From: JAAYEA01 sp012689325
GTDB taxonomy: Bacteria; Chloroflexota; Anaerolineae; JAAYEA01
Direction of reading: 5' to 3'
Assembly (NCBI GenBank): GCA_036841525.1
Contig: DAITVZ010000093.1
Location: 1-14,273 of the forward strand
Length of the DNA: 14,273 nt
The translations under genes were made by a program, and so were the position numbers. The notes below the pieces were generated by a model. That model was not told the DNA's origin. It did not search any database and worked only from the letters and a program-made list of their open reading frames with translations. Positions within the stretch are counted from its first letter, which is position 1. Every line of letters begins with the position of its first letter. Below, in pieces: positions 1 through 10,000 of the stretch.

Positions 1-1
1 G

Positions 2-394
2 GGATACGAATGGGCGGCATACCATCCCCACTTTCGTCGCGGCAGGGGTCCGAGCACGGTCCATGTCGCCTCTCGAGAGCTGACCTTGAGGGCTATCGCC
101 GCCCCAGGGATTCCCGGGGCCGGGGCCTTCGCGCGCTTCTCCCCTCGCCTAAGGTTGACTGCCACCCTGGCGCAACACCCGAGCACGTGCGATCTGCCAT
201 CCTGGTTCTACCCAACCGGGAACCGGACGCCCCTGACCTACCACGCAGACCCGGAACGGTGGCGGATGCTCGGCCAGCGGACCGAGCTCCGCGCCGCCGC
301 CAGGGGGCAGGAGTTCGTCCTCGACGGCGACGAGTACCCCGAGGCAGTGCCTTGGGCCTGTGACCTGCTGGAGACAGAAGAGCGCAGATCCTAG
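2..394 (+). CDS. Nmad3-like protein, C-terminal end (5' end outside window)
   Basis: The frame is open from the left edge and stops with TAG at 392-394, giving about 130 C-terminal residues. The reading WAAYHPHFRR (13-42), then PGAGAF, LRLTA, LPSWFYP, PLTYHADPERW and finally RGQEFVLD...YPEAVPWA matches what I remember of the Nmad3 family (nucleotide modification-associated domain 3). Those proteins are predicted to act in DNA base modification or related conflict systems; their biochemistry is unproven. The ATG at 86 is internal, because the family-like sequence continues upstream of it to the window edge. The C-terminus looks complete, ending shortly after the conserved GQEFVLD block. No partner gene is visible downstream, where an IS630 remnant follows. 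The family call comes from recall of conserved motifs, not from a search. Confidence 0.68.
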   Translation, partial: GYEWAAYHPHFRRGRGPSTVHVASRELTLRAIAAPGIPGAGAFARFSPRLRLTATLAQHPSTCDLPSWFYPTGNRTPLTYHADPERWRMLGQRTELRAAARGQEFVLDGDEYPEAVPWACDLLETEERRS

Positions 395-577
395 CGGAGT
401 GGCGCTCCTGGCGCAGGTGCCGCTGCCGCTTGTTGCACGTCAGGTCAAGGAGCCGTTTTCGCTGCCCTGGCAGCGTCCCGCTGCTCTCCGGGGGGCGCCG
501 TTGTGGTCAAACGAGAGCAGGCCCGTACTCCCAGCCCGCCGAGTTGGCGGCCATCGTGACACCATGACCGTACACTA
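395..577. other. Short gap between Nmad3-like gene and IS630 remnant
   Basis: I see no gene, convincing terminator or promoter here. Open frames in this stretch have no recognisable protein features. The missing 5' half of the IS630 transposase would be expected on this side but is not seen, so the junction is probably a deletion or recombination scar. Confidence 0.4.
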
Positions 578-1009
578 AACTTCACCGCCAGTTGTCTCCA
601 TCTCATTGGCACATTCCGCTGGGCCGAAGGGCAACCCGACAGCGCAGAGGCCGTCCTCTTTCTGGAAGCGCTGATGGCTCACTATACCGCTCAAGGCAAA
701 CGCTTCCTGTTCTGGGACCGGGCGCCATGGCATACGTCACGGCGCACTCGGGATTGGCTCCGCGACCACAACCGTCGGGCCAAAGTCGAGGGGCTAACGC
801 GCTTGATCGTCTGTCTACTGCCCACCCGCAGCCCCTGGCTCATGCCGCTGGAAGCGATCTTCGGCTGGATCAAACATCAGCTCTTGGGCAACCGTCTGTT
901 CGAGACCATCGTGGACCTTCGGGCCGCGGTGGAGGACTGCCTCCATCGACGCGTCGCAGGCGCCCAAGCCAGACGCAGCCGCGCCTGGCATGCTTCCGCC
1001 GCCACATGA
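578..1009 (+). pseudogene. IS630-family transposase, C-terminal remnant
   Basis: The frame (stop TGA at 557-559 upstream, stop at 1007-1009) reads through the C-terminal half of a DDE_3-type transposase. FRWAEGQPDS, then FWDRAPWHTS and LLPTRSPWLMPLEAIFGWIK are visible. The second catalytic Asp (in WDRAPWHTS; the family usually has DNAPWHTS) and the catalytic Glu (PLE) are present. The N-terminal helix-turn-helix and first catalytic Asp are absent, so this is a 5'-truncated, inactive copy. The ATG at 674 lies inside the domain and is not a true start. The last 20 or so residues (GAQARRSRAW onward) are less family-like. The remnant converges on the giant gene, with 29 bases between the two stop codons. 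I did not recognise terminal inverted repeats. Confidence 0.82.
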
Positions 1010-1038
1010 ACGGTCAAGGTCTGTTTCGTGAAAGCCTC

Positions 1039-4000
1039 CTAGTGCCCACTCTCACCGGTTACCGTATTGACCCAGGCGTGCCGCACGCTCTGGTCCGGGT
1101 CGAAGGTGTAGCCTGCCAGCGTCACGCCCTGCACGTCGATGGTGAACAGGCCGGTGGTGCCAGTGGTCGTGAACTTGGCAATGCCCTTCCGGTCCGTTAC
1201 GCCTGTCACCGTGAGCGTGGACCAATCCGGTTGGGTCCAGAGAACCTCGACCGTGGCGCCGGGAAGCAGCGCCCAGGTCTCGTCGGTGACCTTGACCGCC
1301 GCGGTGACTGTGGCAACCCCTTTCTTCACCGAGGACGTAAAGCTGATGCTCGCCGTCCGCATGGTCGGGGCGGCCTCACGGCAGACAAAGTGGCCGGGGT
1401 TATCCGGGTGCACCGGGCTGGAGTTGTTTCCTGCCTGGTTCGGGAAGACCATCGCCACCTCGTTAAAGCCAGAGGTGCCCTCGACCGCGGTCTCGTAGCC
1501 ACCGTCGCCTGCGGAGAGCTGTTGCAGGAAGGTGATCATGGCCGGGCTGTGGTCCCGGGTGACCACAAACTCGCCGTACAGGCCGGGGCACAGGTAGTAG
1601 GCGTTGTAGGCGCCCACCCAGTCGATCAGGCGGTCGCCCACCACGTTGCCTTCGTCGCCGATGTTGGCCTGCATGGCGTCCTGGTGCCAGCCGCCGTACA
1701 CATAGTCGATGTCCTGGTAGTGGTCGTCGGTGGCATAGGCATGCCAGGGCGCCGGATCGTCGGGCCGAGGCCGAACGTCCAGATAGTCGGCCTGCCAGCC
1801 GCCCCACAGGTGGTCGTGGTGCGGGCCACCCCACATCACGTCATCACCGTCGTCGCCGAACAGCCGGTCGTTGCCGCTGTTGCCGTTCATCAGGTCGTCA
1901 CCGGCCCCGCCGTGCATCCAGTCGCCGTTGGGTCCGCCCAGCATCCGGTCGGTGCCGCCGATGGCGATCTCCTCGAGCCTGACCTCGCGGAACAGGCTGC
2001 CGTCCACATAGATGGAATCGTCGAGGAACGGCTCGTTCGGCTCGATGAGCTGCTCCGATCCGGCCGGGACGACCCAGTTGACGATCACGCCCTGGTCGCC
2101 CAGCATCGCGTCCTCGCCCTCGTTGCCGAGGAGCTCGTCGCCGATGGCCGGGGTGGCCTGCGCGCTATCGTCGAACTGGCCGTATATGTCGTCGTCGCCG
2201 GCCCCGCCGACCATCAGGTCGCTGCCGGCGGTGCCGCCCGGCGTGATGTCGACCATCGCCACGTTGCGGTCCACGCGCTGGCCGCTGCCGCCGGTGGGAT
2301 GGCGTGGCGCCTCGCCGCCGATGGTGTCCAGCAGGAACGAGTAGCTGAGCGTGAGCCAGTGGCCCTCGTCGTCCAGCGGCCGGGCCACGATGCCGTTGTC
2401 GCCCAGCATGACGTCCGAGCCAGCGCCGCCGTACATCCCGTCCCCGAACGGGACATCCGCGGTATCGTCCGCGATGGGGCCGAACGGCACGTTGCGCACC
2501 TTCGTGCTGGAGTCAGCGCAGCCGAGGCATTGCGTGGCCGGCTCGTTGCTCGTGGTCGGGCCGGAGCCGCCCAGCATGTCGTCGTCCTCGCCATCGCCCC
2601 ACATCCTGTCGCTGTCGGCGTTGCCCTCCAGGTAGTCATCCCCGGCGCCGCCGTGCAGCAGGTCCGCGCCGTTCTGTCCGTAGAGGATGTCGTCGTTATC
2701 GTTGCCGTACATCGTATCGGCGCCAAAGACCGCCGGGTCCTCCAGCATGCCCGCCATCTCGACGTCATAGAGCTGGACCACGCGCTTGGCCGTGCCGTTG
2801 AAGGAGTTTACTTCCCAGACGCCTTCCGTGAGGGCACGGTTGATGACGCCGTTGTCGCCGATCATCACGTCGCCATGCGAGCCCTCGGCAGCGCCCTCGG
2901 AGGTGTCGCTTTCGCCGTACATGGCGTCGCCGGCGTCGGCTCCGCCCGGCACGTTGTGGCCGCCGGTCAGGTCATCCTGGTCCGCGTCGCCGAACAGCAC
3001 GTCGTCGGCCTGCTGGCCCAGGATAAAGTCGTCGCCGCCATTGCCATGGATCGTGTCGGCGGCCCCGCCGTCCGTGCCGCTGATAAAGATGCACAGGAAC
3101 TGCTGGTCGACGGGCCGCGCGCTATCCCACGAGCCGTGGTCGCCCAGCAGGATGTCGTGGTCCTCGTTCCCGTTGATCGTGTCGCTGGCTGTCCCGCCGA
3201 AGGCGATGTCGTCGCCCGTTCCGCCGGTGATCACATCGTCGCCGCCGACGGTCGGAGAGGTGGACTCGAAGGTGTCCAGCGTGGCCAGGTCGGTATCGTT
3301 GGCCAGCCAATCGAGCTCGCCATGGTCGCCCAGGATCACATCGTCGGCGGCGTCGCCACTGAGCGCGTCGCCGTCCTGGCCGCCCAGCAGGATATCGTCA
3401 TCCTCGTTGCCGCCGATGGTATCGCTGCCGCCCATAGCGGCCTCGGTGGACGCGGCCTGCTCCACCACGTCGCCGGCGTCGCGCGTGACATGGGCGTTGT
3501 CGCCGAAGAGCAGGTCCTCGCCGGCATTCCCGACGATGGTGTCGCCGAAGCCGGTGCCTACCAGGTCGCTGCCGCCCGAGCCGCCCAGGATGACGTCGTC
3601 TCCGTCGTTGCCGGCCAGGTCATCGCTGCCGCCGCACGAAGGATCCGTGGTATAGACGTCGTTGGCCTCTGCTGAGCCATCGGCGCGCACCACGACGCCG
3701 TTATCGCCCAGGATGGTGTCGTTGGCCCCGTCGCCGGTGATCGTGTCGCTGGCGTTGCCGCCGAGCAGGATGTCGCTGTCCGGGCCGCCGGCGATGCTGT
3801 CGTCGGCGCCGTAGCAGGGCTCGGTCGTCGCGATCCGCTCCACCGCGTACGCCTCGGAGCGGTCGATGCGGCCGTTGTCGCCCAGGGCGATGTCGGCGCC
3901 CGCGTCGCCGGTGATGTCGTCGCCGGTGTTGCCTTCGCCCAGGTCCGTGCCGCCCGAGCCGCCCAGGATCAGGTCGTCGCCATCGCTGCCGTGGATGGTG

Positions 4001-7000
4001 TCGCTGCCGCCGTACGACGGGGTGATGGAGTAGATGTCCGTGCCGTTCTCCGCGTCCGGCGCGAGGATGACCACCCCGCTGTCGCCCAGGATGGTATCGC
4101 CAGCCTCGTTGCCCTCGATATCGTCGCCGGCATGGCCGCCGACCAGGATATCCGCCTCACCATCGCCGGTGATGTGGTCGCCGCCGCCCTTGTCCGTGTC
4201 GGTCGCGGTGATCCGTTCCGCCGCGTCTGCGGCGTTGCGGCTGACGTTGCCGTCGTCGCCCAGGACGATGTCGGCTCCTGCGTCGCCAGTGATGGTGTCG
4301 CCATCGTCCGTCGCCAGGAGGTCGCTGCCGCCCGAGCCGCCGAGGATGATGTCGTCGCCCGCGGCGCCGTCGATGACATCCCTGCCGCCGTAGGTCGGCG
4401 CGCTGGTATAGATGTCGTTGGCCTGAGCCGTGCCGTCAGCCCGGACGACCACGCCGTTGTCGCCGAGGATGATGTCCGCCGCGGCATCGCCGCTGAGTGC
4501 ATCGTCCTCGTTGCCGCCGACCAGGATGTCCATATCCTCGTTGCCGGAGATGGTGTCCTCACCGCCGTGGCTGGGATCCTGGCTGGTGATCCGTTCGGTC
4601 ACATCCGAGGCGTTGCGCTGGACATAGCCGTTGTCGCCCAGGATCATATCCTGGCCGGCGTTGCCGCTGATCACGTCCCCCCCGTCCTCCACGCCGTCGA
4701 CATCGGACCCACCGGAGCCGCCGAGGATCAGGTCATCCTGCTCGTTGCCCGCGATATTGTCCTTGCCGCCGCAGGTGGGATCGGTGCTAAAGGCGTCGTT
4801 GGCTTGCGCGGTGCCGTCGGCGCGCACCACCACCCCGTTATCGCCCAGGATGGTGTCGGCGCCCAGGTTGCCGGTGATGATGTCCCCGGCCTGGCCGCCC
4901 AGGAGGATATCGGGGTCTTCGTCGCCGGCGAGGGTGTCCGCGCCTCCAGAGCAGGCGTTGCTGGTGACGATGCGCTGCACGACCCCGGCCACGCGCGTCA
5001 CCTGGCCGTTGTCGCCCAGGATGATGTCGGCGCCCAGGTTGCCCCACAGGAAGTCGCCGAACACGCCGCCGAGGAGGATATCATCCTCACCGTTGCCCCA
5101 GATGGTGTCCGCGCCGCCCTGGGCGGTCCCCAGGGTCTCGATCAGCTCATGGGATGGCGTGGTCACCTGGCCGTTATCGCCGATGAGGATGTCCGCGTCA
5201 GCGTTGCCGTACAGGATGTCGCCGGCGTCGGCCGCGTCAGCCGCGTCGCTGCCGCCGAACAGGCGGTCCACTCCGCTGTCGCCGTACATGGTGTCGGTGC
5301 CGGCGTTGCCGTACATCTCGTCATTGCCGAGCACGCCGCGCATGGTGTCGTTGCCGCCGTTCCCCTCCAGATAGTCGTCGGCGTCGTCGCCGAACATGCT
5401 GTCGGCGCCGCCGCAGCCATACATGTGGTCGGTCCCCTCGTTGCCGCGCATCGCATCCCCGCCGTCGGTCCCGCTTTCCAGGACCGTCACGACGGCGGTA
5501 GCGCGGTTCACGATGGTGCCGTTGTCGCCGAAGATAAAGTCGTCGTCGGCGTTGCCCTCCAGGTTGTCTGTGCCGGTGCCGCCGAACATGTCGTCGTGGC
5601 CCCTCTGGCCGCGCATGACATCGTCGCCGGTGCCACCGTCCATCGTGTCTCCGCCGCCGATGCTCGCGTCGATGAGGGTAAAGACGAAGGTAGAGTCCAC
5701 TACCTCGAAGGTCGCGTTGTCGCCGAGGATGATATCGTTATCCCCCTCGCCGTTGAGGTGTGGGTCGCCCGCGTCGGGCTCGCCGGCGAGCAGGTTGCCG
5801 CCGACGATCTTGTCAGCGCCCGTGCCGCCGTAGATCGAGTCGGCGCCGGGGCCACCCAACAGCACGTCGCCGTCGGGGGACGTCTCGTCGCCGCCATAGA
5901 GGGTGTCGTTGTCCCTGGCGCCGTCGATATGGTCGGGGCCGCCATCGCCATAGAGGGTATCGCCGCCGTCGCCGCCGTCGAGATCATCGGCGCCGTTTCC
6001 GCCGTGCATCTCGTCGCCGACGTCGAGGCAGCCGTCGTCAACGGCGCCATCGGCGTCATCGTCGAGCCCGTTGCCGCAGGCAGCGCCGGTCTCGGCAGGA
6101 GCAGGGCCGCCTGCCGCAGACATCCCTCCGATCAGGGTGTCCTCGCCGGCCTGGCCGCAGACGCGGTCCGCTCCGAGGCCGGCCTCGATGATGTCGTTGC
6201 CGCCCGGGTCCTGCGGCGCGTTGGCCGCGCAGCCATTCCAAGCGATGGTCCCGTCCGCGGCCGTATCGCCATAGATCGTGTCATCCCCGCCGCCGCCGCC
6301 GATCTGATCGTTCCCCGCCCCGCCGGCGATCCGATCATTGCCGCTGAGGCCCTCGATCAGGTCGTTGCCGTCGCCTCCATCGAGCGTGTCGGCGCTGCGG
6401 CTGCCGGTGAGCTGGTCTCTGCCCACGCCGCCCTTGAGGTCGGCCGGGATGGTGAACGGCACCAACTCGCCGACGGTGGGACAGCCGTCGTTCACCAGGC
6501 CGTCCTCATCGTCATCGGTGGCGTTGGTGCACTGGTTGCCCTTTTCCACCGTCTCCTCTACCGGGCAGCCGTCATTGACCAGGCCATCCCCATCGTCGTC
6601 AACGGCGTCGCCGTTGGCGCAGACGGTCTCGGCGCCGACCGCCCCATCCACGAGGGCGATGATATCCTCGTCGTCCTCGGGAGCGACGCTGTCGCCCGCG
6701 TTGGCCCTGACCAGCGTCCAGCCGCCTGCCGGCGCCGGATGGTTCTCGGAGTAGCCGAAGGCGACGACGGTCAGCGAGCCATTGGCCTCCTGGGTGACGC
6801 GGAACTCTTCCGACGTGGCGTTATAGCCCACGCTGCCTGAGCCGCGCCGGTCGGAGTACGGCCCCATATGTAGCAGCAGCACGCTGCTGCCGGGCGACTC
6901 CGGCGCCGCCAGGATGGGCACCTTGTTAAAGTCGCATTGCACCGAAAAGCTGAGCAGCACGATATCGGCCAGCGTTATCTCCCAACGTTTGGACCAGAAG

Positions 7001-10000
7001 AACAGGTCGACCTCGGCGAAGACATAGATGCGCACGCCGAAGGCCCCGGTCAGCCTGAAGAGGCAGAACGGGTTGCCCGTTGACTCCAGGATACTCGCCA
7101 CCTCCTGGAACTTGAGCTTGCCGTCCTCGTTGGGGTCCACCAGGTCAACCGCGACGGTCAGGTAGATGCTGCCGCCAGCGCCGGCCGAGAAGATCAGCAC
7201 GCTGACCTGCGCGTTGGCAAACAGCTCGCCGCGCAGCTCCAGCTCGGGCACGTCCTGGCCCGAGGCGTCGCGGTCGAGCAGGTACAGGCCGTTGAGCAGC
7301 GACCAGGCATTCGCGCCCTCAAAGATCATCTCGCGCAGGCCCTGGGTGTCATAGCCGATCCCCAGATGCCCCTTGACGGTGATCGAGCCACCGATCTCGA
7401 GAAAGACCGGCGGGACGGCCCAGATGGGCCCGAATTTCTGGCTGTAGCTGAAGGCGAGCTCCAGGTTCGGCGGCTCCCAGACGATCAGGTCCACGTCCTG
7501 GCCGAAGAGCAGCGTCAGCAACTGCGAGGGCTGCTCCAGGAAGGGGAAGCTCAGGCCGATGGACTTGAGCCCGGTGGTATTCTGGACCTCGCCGCTCGAG
7601 AGCGGCTCGCCGCCCTTGGCTCCCTCGCCGAGGCTATCGAGGATGGAAGTGAGGCTGTCGATATCGGTGTTGAAGGCGGAGCGCGCCTCGGAGGCGGGCA
7701 GCGTGCCGCCCTGCAGCCGGGGCGCGTTAAGCTCAAACACCCCATCGCCCAGGGCAATGGTCATATCGCCACCGGCGGTCGACACGTCCAGGCCATTGAT
7801 GAACGAGACCATCTTGACGATGTAGATGATCATCTCCACCGAGCTGTACTGCGGCGGGCAAAAGTCCTCGCACAGGGTGAGGAGCGTTACAGGCGAGCCG
7901 GAAAAATCGCTCAGAACCGGGATCGGCGCCTCGAGCACGTCGATGACCGGCTGCAGCGGCTCGGTGTACTGCCTGATATCCGTGGCGATCGGGGCCAGGA
8001 ACTCGCTGAGGAAGGAGCCGGCGTCGACTACCACGTCATCCAGCACGATGCCGAAGCAGTTGGTTTCGCCCTGCTCATCGCACGCGTTCGCCAGCAGGGA
8101 ATCCGCCTCCAGCTCGCCGGCGTCGCCCTGCCCATTGAGCGACCAGCGCCAGTCGATCTTCAGGTCGGCCAGCAGCTTGGGCAGTGCCGAGGTCCCTGCA
8201 ATCGAGGTCTCGATATGCAGGTTGATGTCCGCCTCCGCCGCGAAGTCGTAGGCAAAGACCCGGCCAAAGGACGGCGCGCTGGTCATCTCGGCAAAGGAGA
8301 AACGCCCATCACCCGTGTCCCCCGGGTCCGTCAGATCGATGACGAACTGGGGGTCAAAGGAGCTGGGCGGGTCAGACTCGTCCCCCTCCGGCAGGCAGGG
8401 CGTCTCGGAATCGGAGCCGACGTCCGCGCAGGTTGCGGTGGGATCGCCGTTCACGATGGTGACGTAGAGGAAGCCAAGCTGGGCGTCCAGGGTGTCAGGG
8501 AGGGCCACCTCGGCAGCCACGCGCAGCTCCGGGCAGCCGTCGTTGGGCACGCCGTCATCGTCATCGTCGCTATAGTTGCCGGTGCACTGCTCGCCCGTCT
8601 CCGGGTCATCGCCCTCCTCTTCCTGAGTCAGCACAAAGAAGCCCTGGTTTTTGTTGATCCCGAAGCCGAGGTCCAGCGCCCAACTGGGCGTCACCGACGC
8701 ATCGCCCTCCGACGAGAGGCCCAGCCCGGGGATACCGATGTCAAAGCCGGTGTCCACGGCCAGGAGCTCGCTTTGACCGAGCTTGCTGTAGAAGCGGATC
8801 TCCGTCACGTCCATGGCCGGCAGGCCAAAGCCATCCGCGTAGCAGCCGTCGTTCACCTTGCCATCGCTGTCATCGTCCGTGCTGTTGTCGCACGAGTCGC
8901 CTGTCTCGGGGCTCGTATCGGTCGCGGGATCGCCGTCGCCGCGGCAGCCGTCGTCGGCGATGCCGTCGCCGTCATTGTCAACCCCGTCGTTGTCGCCGGT
9001 GCATTGAACCCCGGTCTCGGGCGAGCCTGCCGCTGCGCAACCGTCATTGACTTTGCCGTCCTCGTCGTCGTCAACGTTGTTCTCGCAAGCGGTCTCGGGG
9101 CCGATCCCGCAGCCCTGCACGTCGCCGCAGAAGAGGGTGAAGAAGAAGTCCTCGCCATCAGGGGTGCCGTCCCCGTTGGTGTCCATGAGGATGCCGGCGC
9201 CATCCAGGGCCGTGCCAATCGCGCTGCCAAAGGGGGTCAGAGCGTCCTGCAGGTCCTTCGCGCTCGGCGTCAGGCTCAATGCGTCGAAGGGATCGCCGCC
9301 GTCATGGATGGCCGCGACCAATTCATCGTCCAACGTCTGGACGAAATTCGCTGCCTCGTCCAGTTGGTCTCCGATGAGAGGCAGGTCGAAGCCAAAGATC
9401 TCTCCGTTCAGCACCGAGGCGATGGTATCCAGCAGGCGGCTGAGGCCGCTCTCCAGGAGCAGCATGTCGACAACCTGGCTGGCGATGAGGTCCTCGAGGT
9501 TGGTCAGGTCCGGGTAGGTCAAGGCCAGGGTGTCTGGGTCGCTGATGTCGGACATGCGCAGCACGATCTGGTGATCGGGCGGGTCGCCGATGGGCGTATC
9601 CTCAAAGTAAAGCGGCAAGACCGCGCAGGCGTGATCGGTGGCGGTGGGACAGCCGGCCTGCGCTACGCCATCGAATGAGCCGTCGAAGTCGAGGTCGGCG
9701 AACGCGATCTTGTCATCATCGTCGCCGGCGAGGTCCACCGTGAATCCGGCGCCCAGGTGAACGCGCCCCTGGTCTGCAACGGCGGGGCAGCCGTCATTCA
9801 CCTTGCCGTCGCCATCGTCGTCCGTGTTGTTGTCGCAAGAATCGCCGGTCTCCTCGGCATCGGCGGGAGGGTCGCTCTCGCCGCCGCAGCCATCGTCAGC
9901 GACGCCGTCGCTGTCATTGTCGACGCCATCGTTGGGGTCCGTACACTGGCCTTCGCTTTCGGGCGCGCTGGCCATCGCGCAGCCGTCGTTGATCTTGCCG

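Larger units (their letters stand above)
1785..6440 (-). repeat. RTX-type calcium-binding beta-roll region
   Basis: About 1550 residues (2268-3819) are rich in GGxGxDxL/I nonapeptides, starting at GGVGRDQLTG and including LDGGDGNDLIEG and IAGGAGNDQIGG. Bursts of one to four nonapeptides alternate with non-repeat linkers, most of which begin with the landmark GDNG (variants GDHG, GDSG, GDDG, GDNA, GDQG). RTX nonapeptides form Ca2+-bound parallel beta-rolls that fold outside the cell, where Ca2+ is high. On the DNA the reverse complement shows as recurrent gccgttgtcgcc. The block ends at HHDHLWGGWQADYLDV. Confidence 0.9.

Noticed and set aside
1010..1038. A rho-independent terminator between the giant gene and the IS630 remnant
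   Set aside because: No GC-rich hairpin followed by T residues is present on either strand in this 29-base gap or just beyond it.
2786..3655. Ser/Pro-rich plus-strand frames opposite the RTX region
   Set aside because: Their composition is the direct complement of Gly/Asp codons in the repeat array, and they end where the repeat codon pattern changes.
592..3675. A 1027-residue open frame on the plus strand opposite the 3' third of the giant gene
   Set aside because: It is a shadow frame: high GC and the repeated GDNG/GxGxD codons produce stop-poor, Val/Ala-rich antisense sequence. It mixes the IS630 region read in the wrong frame with antisense RTX sequence and has no domain features.
3331..5181. 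A CRISPR array, suggested by regularly spaced gccgttgtcgcc-type repeats
   Set aside because: The repeats are coding (GDNG), spaced about 165-207 nt apart, imperfect, and separated by related rather than unique sequence.
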